The position numbers and the translations under genes were made by a program. From assembly GCA_964019155.1 (NCBI GenBank), contig OZ025244.1, forward strand, positions 40,779,889-40,843,888: DNA of 64,000 nt. Reading direction: 5' to 3'. Positions 45,640-57,687 of this stretch are shown here, piece by piece. Below the pieces are notes generated by a model. The model was given only the letters and a program-made list of their open reading frames with translations, had not been told where the DNA came from and searched no databases. The DNA is from Osedax fenrisi (lineage: Eukaryota > Annelida > Polychaeta > Sabellida > Siboglinidae). Each line of letters starts with the position of its first letter. Position 1 is the stretch's first letter.

Positions 45640-48245
45640 AATAATCTGATAATTATACACATAAATATTAGAAGTTTTACTCAAAACCTGGATAAATTAA
45701 GAAATTTATAGATACTTTAATAATCAAACCTCATATTATATGTTTATATGAAACCTGGTTAAATAGTAATAATGACTTCAATAATAATATAACAAACTAC
45801 ACATATCAAAAAACTATAGACAGAAAAAAAATAAATGTAGAGGTGGTGGTGTTTCAATATATGTTATAACACATATTCAATATGAACTTATAAAAGACCT
45901 TACAAGATTATAAAAGATTATTTAGAAACACTTACAATAGAGATTAAATTTAAAAAAAATAAAAAAATAATAATATCATGCCTTTATAATAGCCCTTTCA
46001 ATAAAACTGCAGATCTTATAAATATGTTATATAGTAAATTTCATAAATATATTTCACACGATTTAATAATTATGGGTGATTTTGATATCATAACAAATGA
46101 TCCCAAACCATCTCAATTAAACATTTTAATAAATCAATTAGGACTAACGACTCAAATTCTTCAAAACACCAGACCACAATTCAATAAAAGTAACAATTCA
46201 ACTATAGATCAAATTTATACTAATATAAACACAACAAATATTTAAAATAGTGGAATACTCTTAGAAGACTTGACAGACCACCTCCCAATATATACAATAA
46301 TTAAAATAAAAACCAAAATACGAAATAATTCAAATGAAATTAACAAGGAAAATAACTATAAATAATACTAAAAGACTTGCTAATGCACTGAAAAATACGA
46401 ATTGGGATTCGGTCCTCGAAGACAATGATGCTGAAAACTCATACAACAAATTTCATACCATATATACATCACTAATTAACCAATTTATCCCACTACTTAC
46501 ATATAAAATATCTTTAAATATTCTATCAAAAAATTGGATAACAAATAAAATAAAATGAGACATTAATAAAAAGTATAAACTATATAAAATTTACTTAGAT
46601 AATAACAATGAAATCAACTTATATAACTACAAACAATTAAGAAATCAAGTAACCTTAAATAATAAAAAAGCAAAGCAAATATATATAGATAGTAAAATAA
46701 AAAATAGTATATCTACTAAAGAAAATTGGAATTTAATAAATAACCTCATAAATAAACAGCAAATTAAACAATCTCTAAATTATATAATAGATGAATTCGA
46801 AAATAAATTCAATAATGATAAACAAATAGCAAATGCATTTAAGTCTTATTTTATAAATACAAGTCAATCCATAAATAATCAATTCACATCTCCCATAAAT
46901 AACATCAACCCAATTAACATTAAACCAATATCTAAATCAATATATCTTCATCCCACATCAACACATGAGATAAATTCTATTTTACAAAATAATAAATCAA
47001 AGACTTCTCTATACACTGAAATAGTTAACCATTTCAAAAGATTACATTGACTTTCCATTAAGCCATATTGTTAATCTATGTTTATCGTCAGGAACTTTTC
47101 CTCTAAAAATAAAAATATCTTCCATTAAACCAATTCATAAAAAAATATCAATATTATATCTAACTATAGACCAATATCAATTTTAAGTCAACTATCTAAA
47201 ATACTAGAACAAATAATATATAATATTATATATATTATATATCTATATAGACTAATGCAATTCATACAAAATAATAACATAATAAATACTACCCAATATG
47301 GTTTCCTTAAAAACATAATACCACTCAAGCTACACTAGATCACAACCATATTATGGAAAATAAAAAAGAAAATAAAGCAATAAATACATTATTTTTAGAT
47401 TTAAGTAAAGCCTTTGATACTATTGATCATTCTATTATAATTAGAAAATTAGATAAATATGGAATTAGAGGGATTCCTCTTAAACTGATAAAAAACTATT
47501 TACATAATAGAACTCAACTAGTTAAAGTTAACATTACAGAATCTGATATTATAACTAATTATATTGGTGTACCCCAAGGCTCCATACTAGGCTCTTTACT
47601 ATTCATCATTTGTGTCAATGATCTACTATTATATTTAGAAGATAATAATGTAAAATGTACAATATATGCAGATGATACTGCTATAACTTTTACAGCTGAT
47701 AATAATATAGAACAAATTTAATTAAAAAAACCTGAATAAAAATAGAATAATGGTATAAATATAATAAGTTAACTCAATATTAGTAAAACAGAAATGATAA
47801 ATTTCAACTAAAATAAACATCCAAACGATATTATTTCATTAAATGATACATTAATAAATAACATTTATAATTATAAATATCTTGGTATAATTCTTGATAG
47901 CAAACTTGATTTTAAAAATCATATTATTAAATTAAATAACAAACTCTCCCAAATTCAATTTTTAATATCAAAATTAAGCAAATTCATTAAAACAAATTCA
48001 TTTATAATTATATATAATAGTATTTTCCTACCATACTTAAACTATGGAAATATACTTTGGGGAAATACATTCTAAAATAATACTATAAATACAACAATTA
48101 TTCAAAAAAAAACTTTAAGAATAATAAATAAAAGAAAATGTCAAGATCATACAAAAGAATTATTCATATATACAAATAATAAAATAATATAACAAATATA
48201 CAAAATATAAAAAATGAAAATTTGTTCAAGAAAAGAGTAAAAAAT
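45640..48245 (+). pseudogene. ORF2 remnant (EN-RT)
   Basis: EN: LIIIHINIRSFTQNLDKLRN, PHIICLYETWLNSN, GGGVSIYVI, LIIMGDFDI (46,070) and STIDQIYTN. RT: ISSIKPIHKK (about 47,120), NYRPISILSQLSKILEQIIY (about 47,160), LFLDLSKAFDTIDHSIIIRK (47,390), YIGVPQGSILGSLLFI (47,555) and IYADDTAITF (47,662). C-terminus: YLGIILDSKLDFKNHI, LPYLNYGNILWGNTF. At least eight stops or frameshifts. Confidence 0.85.
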
Positions 48246-48300
48246 ATGTTACTCAATGATGAATTATATTATTAATAAATTAAAAAATTAATGAATTTAA

Positions 48301-48676
48301 AATTAATTTAATAAAATTAACATATTAAAAAAACTAAAAAAAAATAAAGTAAAAATAAAATAATCTATATCAAATATATATGTATGTATGGATTATTTTT
48401 GTTATTATTATTTTGATTTAGATTTTTGTTAATGTCAAATTTGTTCTGTCTACTTAATGTATTTTATGTAAATACGAAATATATAGTTAACTATTATAAT
48501 TAAACAATAAATATTCTGTCCCCTGTATGAATAAATCGCTGGCAACAACCCGAAAAGACCAAGGTCTTATTTTGAAGCCATTTGGATAACGAAGAAAGAA
48601 ACGATAAAGAATACTAAATGAAAAAAAATAACGACAATAATTACTCCAATAAAATATATCTATCTATCTATATATA

Positions 48677-48725
<49 letters not shown>

Positions 48726-49990
48726 TGTATATTTCAATTTAATACACTAAATATATAATATTTGTATCTTGTACTTATGTTATTTTATATACTATAGTGT
48801 ATACAATAGTATGTTTGCATTGTGAAATGAATAGCAGTGTGAATTTCATATATATCTAGTATGTTATTTGATAAATAATATGTAATACATACTATGTATA
48901 CATTATATATTTAAAACATATATTTAGTTGTAATTAATATATTAATACAGATTTACATATGTTATACATAATTTGACAATTTAATATATTACAATTAACC
49001 ATAATATATAGTATAATATAGTATAAATATTATTATTTCATAAATTTCTAAAAAAAATGCCTTATAGTAAAAAATTATGTTTTAATATATTTTCGTAAAT
49101 ATTTTCACAAAATTAATTAAAACTTTGAATTTTCTGATATTATTAATCAAGTTGTAATTACTAATTATATATACGACTTGATATGCCCACTATAATATAC
49201 ATGTATTACTACTAGTATATGTATATTATAACTGGCTATATTACTACTTACTAAATTATGACTGCAGTATTCACATTTATTTTGAATGTATTTAAATTAC
49301 TACTGGTATATGTATGCAAGGTTATGCATTGTTATAAAATTACAACTGAGCAACAAAATATTAATAACAATCTTTAAAACCTAATGTAACCTTGTACTAT
49401 AAATACATTATTATTTTGAATATTTAATATTAATTATTGATTATAATATATAAATTATAATATATAATATATTATATATAGTATCAAAGTATAAAATTAA
49501 GTATATTATTTACAAATAAATATTATAAAATTACAACAGGATTACAACTGCATTTAGTACATCACACAATATTATTATATGTAATTCTGGATAAAGGACA
49601 TAGAGATAGCTTTTCTCTAGCTCTATGATAAAGGATAACACCTATCAATTATATATGTATATATTTTTATATTTAACAATACTATTATTATATTACCTTA
49701 TTAAATCAACTTGTAATATACGATAAACAATCTAAATATTGATATATTGTCAATATAGGAAGTAGAATACATAGGAAGAATTAGCAAACAATGAAGTAAT
49801 TAATAAATACCTTTAATTTCAATTTTCGCGCTAAACACAATTCCCACAATAACACACTCATCGATTATAATAAAAATGAATAAATTATTAATAAAAAAAT
49901 TAATAGTTTAAAAATTAAAAGCATAATTGAAATATATATATATATATATGTTAGTTTTGAATGATGTAGTTAAAGATTAATAATAAATTA
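48301..49990. other. Mostly non-coding; possible tail with (TATC)n
   Basis: 48,415-48,720 contains a GC-richer patch (CAACCCGAAAAGACCAAGGT) and ends in TATC repeats and (TA)n, like 32,750-33,105, so it may be another 3' UTR fragment. 49,600-49,630 has an inverted repeat, CATAGAGATAG and CTAGCTCTATG. The rest is featureless. Confidence 0.35.
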
Positions 49991-49999
49991 GATCCAGAG

Positions 50000-50240
50000 T
50001 TGCCAATATTATGTTGAAGTTAATGATGGTATATGATGTATCAACTTTAAGGATATTGGTACGCCAGTTCCAATGCATTAGGTATCTTAATACAACCAAT
50101 AATAAGAACACTGGCAATACTTGCCCCACACTCAAGTATATCTCTTCCCTCGACACGTATCATATCCATATCACATCCAAATATATTAGCCACTCCGGTC
50201 ATAGAAAAAATATAATGAAAAAAAAAATATTATTACTAAT
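50000..50240 (+). pseudogene. Possible Jockey gag zinc-knuckle remnant
   Basis: In one frame, VRQFQCIRYLNTTNNKNTGN, then PTLKYISSLDTYHIH and KYISHSGHRKN. If several Tyr/Ser residues replaced Cys, this would follow the VQC.RC..FGH, CVKC...H, C..CSG.H..N spacing of Jockey gag CCHC knuckles. The resemblance is partial; the G+C is above background. An alternative is a random open frame. Confidence 0.25.
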
Positions 50241-50262
50241 ATATATATATATATTCCAATAA

Positions 50263-50690
50263 GTGTTAAACTTTTAAATCATGAATAAAATTAAAATACA
50301 AAACCTATTGAATAAACCAATTAAAAATAACTAAAAAATAAAATAAAATAAATAAATAGCTATATTATTATATACAAAAAGTTAACAAGAAAAGTAAGTA
50401 AATTATAGTAAGTCAAACAATGTAAACACATTTTTATTATAGTATTATCATAAGTCAAGAAAATAAAACAAACAAATATTTTTTGGTATTTTATATTATG
50501 TCAAAGTTATATAAACAATAATAAACAGCAACAAAAATAAAAATAAAAATTGAAAGTTAAAATTATATAAACAATCAAAAATGTTATTAAATTTATATTA
50601 TGTCAGAAATAAAAATTAAAATAAAACAACAACAATATTTAAAATAATTTTTTTTGATAAATTTTCCTTATTAAATCATTTTTACTAATT
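50263..50690. other. A-rich non-coding DNA, probably a 3' UTR
   Basis: Repeated AAATAAAAT and AAACAA stretches; likely the 3' UTR of the minus-strand element that follows. No tail recognised. Confidence 0.35.
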
Positions 50691-52440
50691 CTAAAATATA
50701 TTTCTTAACCCGTCTTCCAAACGATTTAATATACCTACCTATTTTGAGTTGAATTGGAAGTAAGTTCCACTGTCTTGAGGACACATTTCTCACTCGAAAT
50801 TAATCTCTACTAATTATTGACTTTCATCTGAGAAATGTGTCCTTATTTATATTATTCAAAAACAATTTTTGAATATTACATGTCAAGTTATCATAATATG
50901 CTCTGTGAGCAACGTTAATCAAACATAATTCACAATATCATCAAATTTCTAAATTTTATTTTCTCTCAAAAATACATTGTACGATGAATCTGCTATTAAT
51001 TTTAGTATTCGCTTTTGTAATCTATTTATATAATTAGTTACTGAAGAGAAAGTATTAACCCATATATGGGCTCAGTAGTATAAGTGAGGAACAAATAAAG
51101 AATTATATATAGATAGTAAAGTATATTTATTTGCCACTGGTCTAACTTTCAGTATAATTACAGTTATCTTAGATAACTTTTTGGAAATATAATTTTACTG
51201 TTCTTTCCAGTCTAGTTTGTCATCAATGAAGAATCCAAGAAACTTATAATTGTTAACCTTTTCGATCTTGGTACTATTTATTTTGATATGTATTTATATT
51301 TTAGTATGTATATTTCTAACATTGGAAAAAAATAAATTAAATTTTGTCAGATTTAAAAGTTAACTTGATTGCGTAAAGACATTTTTTCAAGTACCTTATT
51401 CATTTTAACATTTAACTTACCTAGTTAGTCACTATTAAAAATAAAATTAGTGTCATTTCCAAAAAAAATTGTTTTGAAGTCATTAGAAATATTCTGTAAA
51501 TCATTAATATATATATTAAAAATAAAACGGCACAAGAACCGAACCCCGCGGAACACCATATTTCATAATCTCAGTAGTTGAGTATTCATCCTTATAGTGA
51601 TTAAAGTGTATTATATTATTTAGATGACTTTTAATTAATGAAAGTGGTATACCCCATATACAATAATAATATAGTTTAACAAATAATATGTCATGCTGTA
51701 TTGTATCGAAAGCTTTTTTTAGGTAAATTGATACAACTTCACATTTTCCAATATTTAAGACTTTCAGATATAGATTCAATTAAATCCGAAGATGAAATAC
51801 CTTCTCTGAATCCATATTATGAGTCACTCAATATATCATTTTTAGTTAAAAATACATTTAGTCTTGTTTATATTATATTTTCAAATAATTTTTAAATTTG
51901 TGATTACATTGATATTGATATATAATTGGATAACTTATTTTTAGCACTAGATTTATATATAGGAATTTATTTTAGAAAATTATAAAACGTCTGGAAATAT
52001 ACCATCCTGTAAACACATTTAAAAAGTATTGTAAGAATTGGACTTACCTCATCCTTTATTTGTTTAAATATATGCATATTAAAACCTAAGGTAACAATGC
52101 TGTACTTATTATCAAATTTTCGATAACTTTTTTAATTTCATTAACACTAGTAGGAAATACAAATATTGAATTTTTGTTTTTATTAGTTAATGTTTTATAG
52201 ATTGGCTGCAAACTATTAAGTCAAAATTATCTAAGTTTTGATTTAAATTTATGAAATATCTATTAAACTTATTTGCAATTTCACTATTAGATTTATCACA
52301 AATAAAATTAGTATCCTTAGATTTACTAATGTTTCTAATTAGATGTTTTATCACTTTCCACATTTGTTTAGGATTTTTACTATAATATTTAAATTTTTCA
52401 ATATAGATATTTATATTTATATATTATTCTACAATTACCA
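50691..52440 (-). mobile_element. Degenerate Jockey-like element, 5'-truncated
   Basis: Minus-strand RT and C-terminus. Upstream pieces: ISKSKDTNFICDKSNSEIAN (about 52,300) and KFNRYF (about 52,255); an RT block with KKAFDTIQHDILFVKLYYY, GIPLSLIKSHLNN and KYGVPRGSVLVPFYF (51,710-51,530). The C-terminal part spans 51,400-50,690. It is truncated near a (TA)n at 52,458. Same general family type as 1.2-4.7 and 45-48 kb. Confidence 0.75.
51516..52400 (-). pseudogene. Jockey-like RT remnant
   Basis: The best frame (51,779-51,516) carries the palm motif A (KKAFDTIQHD) and motif B (YGVPRGSVL). FADDT is disrupted: it falls in another frame near 51,460. NYRPIS is not found intact. EN is absent. Confidence 0.7.
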
Positions 52441-52455
52441 ATTAACTTTGCATTA

Positions 52456-52491
<36 letters not shown>

Positions 52492-52539
52492 TATATAATA
52501 TTTTGTTATTTATAATATATGGTTATATATATTATAGTT

Positions 52540-54775
52540 TTACTTACTTTACTTTAGTCGAGCTCTCGCTTGACCAGATCTTGACATTTTCTTCCATCCA
52601 GCACGATCCATCATCAATGAACGTATTTCGTCTTCATCTTCGCAGTCACAGTCGTTCTTTAGAATATCTACAAATGTTTTGGGTTATCTTCCTCTGTTTC
52701 GTTTACCGGTCTTTGGGGTCCATAATATTAGATTGTGCGCTATTTCGTCATTGTGTCTTATACAATGACCTGCTAGTCGCAGTCTTCTTTCTTTAATGAC
52801 ATCAGTAATCTTTGGCAGTCCTCTATAGAGTTGGACGTTGGTTATCTTTTCTTTCCATGAAGTATCGGTCGCCAATCTTAACAATCTGGTATAGCATCCG
52901 TCGATTTTCTTACGTAGACTAGCATATATTGTCTAGCACTCGCTTCCATGTAGTAATATTGGCTCGATTGTCGCTTTGAAGGTTCTTATTTTCAGATTTA
53001 TGTTCATTTTGGATTTCCAGATTGACTTCATTTTGTGGATTGCTGACCACGAAAGTGCTTTACGAATTTCGAAGTCCTTCTGTGAGCTCAACATCCACGC
53101 ACCCGGGTATTTGAAATTGTTAACGACGTTTACTATTGCAGTGCAGTTTTCAAGTTCAATGTTGACTGGTATGTTGTAGATAAAGGAAATTATTTCAGTT
53201 TTATTTGCATTTATATGGAGACCGATTTTAGCGACTTCTATTTCAATATTTGTTAGCATGAGTTGAGCTTGTTCGACTTCTTGGGATACTAGAGCTATGT
53301 CATCTGCGTAACTGAGATCCGTTAATATTGTTGCTGAATGACGTCTACTTTGTTTCTTTGTGATTTCGAATCCGAATTCCTCTTCGTGTCCTCCAATGGC
53401 TTGTCGCATAGCGTAATCCAGTGTTATCACAAATAGAAATGGTGCCAGAGTATCACCTTGTAGGACACCTTTAGTTATTTCAAAGTTTTTAGTTTCTCTG
53501 TCGGGTGTTATTACTTTTGCGTGTGTATCTTTATAGGTTAAGGCGATCGTTTCTATTATTACTTCGGGTATTATATACCATAGGCTTCCAGAATATGTAG
53601 AATTGTAACTCTGTTTATGCTGTCGAATACTTTCTTGAAGTCAACGAAAATGATAATAACCTTGAGATTGTGGCTTTTCACTCCTTCGATTAAACGTCTG
53701 AGTGCTAAAATATGCGACGTCGTGGATCTTCCAGTTCTAAATCCGTTCTGATTCGGACATAGTATCGGATCTATATGAGGTTGAATTCGATTTAATATCA
53801 TCTTGTTCGTCATTTTTGCAGCTATTGCAGAAAGAGCAATTCCTCTGTAGTTTCCTACGTCTTCGAGATTACCTGATTTTGGAAAAGGAACGATGTTACA
53901 ATTTAGCCATTGATTTGTAATTTCATGATGTATCAGCATTTTGTTTGAAAATTCAAGGATTATGTCGTCGAAGTTGCAGTATTTTAGGATTTCAGGAGCA
54001 ATTCCGTCGGGTCCTGCGGCTTTACCATCCGTTAGTCGTTCTTTAACATTGCTGTTTTCTTCAGGCGTGAAAGGTCCAGTTTTTATGTTAGAATTATTTC
54101 CACTGATGGTCTTGATTCATGTGTTACTTGTTTCGTATTCTTCATTGTTGTTTCCCAATAATTGCTTGAAATGTTCATACCATTTAGTTACGCGTTCTTC
54201 TTTGCTATTAGCTTTGATTTTACCTCTTTTTGAATTTTTCCGTCCAGTTATTTTATTGATCAGCTTCCAGCTTTCTGCGTGCTTACATTGCTCGTTTGAT
54301 TGTTCAACAAGTTTGACGTTGCGTTCGAGAATTTCAGCTTCGATGTTATCGTATTCATCTTGTAGAGATTGTTTAGCTTGAGTTAATTTTTCATGTGAGT
54401 CGATAGTGTTCAGTGCGGAATATACGTTGTATGCTGTTTGCGCCGAATTTCTGAGTATCTGTATTTTATTATCTTGGGCGATTATTTTGTCGCGAGGTTT
54501 TCTTTTCTTTTGTATTAATAGTTTTGCTGTTTCTTCGTTTACTTTTATAAAGTGATCGTAGGTAACTGTTGTGGATATTTCAGTGGGTATTGCTTTTAGT
54601 TCATTATATATGTGTTTTACTTGTTTGCTGTATTCTTTGCATATCTTCGGATCTCTTAGCATTGACCAGTCATAGTTTATCCTTTTCTTCTGTTTTACAT
54701 TAGATCTTAGGCTAATACGTAGTTTTAACACATTATATAATGCATAATGGTCGGTATAGCTTAATATAATGGAAT
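52540..54775 (-). mobile_element. RTE-like non-LTR element, 5'-truncated
   Basis: The most GC-rich stretch of the window. On the minus strand it begins inside EN (YTDHYALYNVLK, 54,770), carries the whole RT and C-terminus and ends at about 52,540 in short AAGT-type repeats (AAAGTAAAGTAAGTAAA). The 3' UTR is almost nil, as in RTE-like elements. It is a different, better preserved family from the 9-20 kb and 23-26 kb copies. Confidence 0.85.
52555..54770 (-). pseudogene. RTE-like pol (EN end, RT, C-terminus)
   Basis: Segments: YDWSMLRDPKICKEYSKQVK, CKHAESWKLINKITGRKNSK (linker, about 54,260), IVPFPKSGNLEDVGNYRGIA (about 53,880), NQNGFRTGRSTTSHILALRR (about 53,755), IIIFVDFKKVFDSINR (about 53,655), KGVLQGDTLAPFLFVITLDY (about 53,460), DLSYADDIALVSQEVEQ (about 53,310), RRLRLAGHCIRHNDEIAHNL (about 52,780), KRNRGR and DRAGWKKMSRSGQARAR. 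About four frame breaks. All polymerase motifs are readable. Confidence 0.85.
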
Positions 54776-54848
54776 TAATATATAGTTTAATATGTTCCTA
54801 TACTAAACATTATCATGAATTTATAAATAATGTAATTTATTTATACAG

Positions 54849-54908
54849 CTATAGACACTACGACGATATATCATATGACTACGGGTATAGATACTTCACA
54901 TAATACAA
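54849..54908 (+). CDS. Candidate exon, 60 nt, phase 1-1, Thr-rich
   Basis: Preceded by AATTTATTTATACAG, a good acceptor, and followed by GTTAGT. Phase 1 reads IDTTTIYHMTTGIDTSHNT. Length, phase and first bases match 37,085-37,144 (34 of 60 identical, no gaps). It could encode a Thr-rich, glycosylated stretch of a secreted or surface protein. No homologue known to me. Confidence 0.4.
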
Positions 54909-55671
<763 letters not shown>

Positions 55672-56223
55672 TAACCCTCTCTTCCTGTTTACATATTTCC
55701 TACAAACAAACTAATTTATTTATTTCCTTTAATCAGTTATTTTATATATAAAGTTAATTGTTTAAGTAATTAATTTTAAATAATTGATTATCTAAATATT
55801 ATCTTGATCTAAATTACTAACTGGTATTTATTAAAATACTGTAAAATTGTTTAAATACAGTTTATATATTTATAATTGCATTATTATTATTATTCTTAAA
55901 AAAAAGCAATAAAAAAAGCCATAAAAATCTATTTATAGATTTCCAATCTATTTATAGATTTCCAAGAATAGGTCATTTCAAACAAATATTAATTACATGC
56001 ATACAGTGTATATTCACTAATACGTTTTTATATATATATATATATATATTTGGATATATTTCACTTGTATTTTTGAGAAGATTATAGCATATATCAAGAT
56101 ATAAAGACGGTGCACCTCAAACTTGTTCAGCTTAACGGAGATCTACTTCTGGTTTTCTCGATATGGTATTATAACCATCTATCACTTTAATTATTCAAAT
56201 TTGTATTGATATTACTAAATATA

Positions 56224-56263
<40 letters not shown>

Positions 56264-56682
56264 GATATATATATGCGTTAATTTATTTATATTACTATTA
56301 CAACTATCATTTACTAAATTAGTAAGTAATATCAAAACCCAAAGTGCTTTGGAATATCATAATATTGCATTTCATGCTATATTCATCTAGTTATTGCTAT
56401 TCAGATGGTACTGATATACACTCTATTATATTGCTTTGAAAATATAAAATAGATTATACACATTGGTTTATATATTAATGCATATGTAATAATTATATAC
56501 TCTTGTACTATATAATTTGTATATATATACGAATAAAGTATATATTTATATATATATATATATATATATATACTTTCTTAGGTCTTAATTACCATATCTA
56601 TATATAATAATAAACCTTAAATAAATTTATAATATATTCTATTGTTTCTCAGATATAATTGAATTACATCATTTGATTAACT

Positions 56683-57687
56683 ATGATAACTAAGTGCGAC
56701 ACCTGCAAGGGTGATTGTGATGACGATTATGTTAGATGTGATTGTGGGTTAAAAATACACTATATATGTCTATATAAGGCAAAGGTACTTTCTAGCCACT
56801 GGACAAACTCAAATCCACCTAAATATGCAAAATAAATATTATCCTCACCTCACTTTACCTTCAAATGTACAAAATGTATACATAACCTACCATCAAGTAT
56901 TGATGTAAATTTGCAAAATGTTAATAATACCTCGCAATTGTTGGATTTAAAATCATGCACACAATCAAATAATCTGTCTACAATTAAGTCTATTAATGAT
57001 TTAACATTTAAAATAGATAATTTATTGTCAATATCCCCAAGTAAATCCTATGCTAGTGTATTATCAGATAATCTTTAAAATTTAAATAAAATCAATAGTT
57101 CAATAGAATCAATAAATTCACAAGTTAACATAATTAAATATAATGATGACCTTTCCTTAGTGTTCGAAAATATTCCTGAAATATCTGATTGTAAGGAGGA
57201 CTCAGAATATCTTTCTATTTTTTATAATTCAATATCAGACATATTTAATATATCACTAGATAATATATCTCCGAGATTTAATTTTAATTCATCTAAAATA
57301 ATATTACAGTTTGATACTAGTTTAAATAAAAATAAAATGTTGAATTCTAAAATGAAAATTAAAGATTCTCGAATATTTAATGATGTATTTATTAGGATAT
57401 CTTTACCAAGTTCTGAATTAGAGAAGAAAAAAGTGTTAAGACATGCAATTAAGGCAAATCTTATAAAATCAAATACCACACTTAAATGTGTTTTTAATAA
57501 TTACTCATTTAAATATGAAATTCACGAATTAAAAAATAATAAAATAGACTGGCGCAATATAGTATCTGAAAAAGATTTTTCAAACTGGGCAGATTCTTTT
57601 AGTGATTATCAAAAATCTTTTACAACACAATCTAAGTATTCAAATATTAATATAGGTGCTAAAAGTACACATACTAAAAATGAATGA
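56683..57687 (+). pseudogene. ORF1 with PHD-type zinc finger
   Basis: Starts MITKCDTCKGDCDDDYVRCD. Finger ligands: C5, C8, C19, C21, H26, C29 and, after an in-frame TAA at 56,833, C62 and C65 (FKCTKC). A second TAA is at 57,076 after KSYASVLSDNL, the SYAxVL motif shared by this superfamily. The core (57,160-57,687) includes RISLPSSELEKKKVLRHAIK and KNNKIDWRNI. All pieces are in one frame over 335 codons. The finger may bind protein or chromatin; the core binds RNA. Two nonsense mutations only. Confidence 0.8.

Larger units (their letters stand above)
45005..48300 (+). mobile_element. Degenerate Jockey-like retrotransposon
   Basis: Components in order: a 5' block (45,005-45,280) shared with 55,680-55,990, an ORF1 C-terminal scrap (45,420-45,562), EN (about 45,640-46,245), linker, RT (about 46,930-47,730) and a short C-terminus to about 48,240. 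The 3' end is unclear. RT motifs group it with 1.2-4.7 kb. Frame breaks are frequent but RT motifs are well preserved in sequence. Confidence 0.85.

Noticed and set aside
56833..57078. In-frame TAA codons in otherwise good ORFs, suggesting a variant nuclear code
   Set aside because: TAA, TAG and TGA all interrupt various elements along with frameshifts, and the 508-codon RT frame has no TAA in sense positions; ordinary decay explains them.
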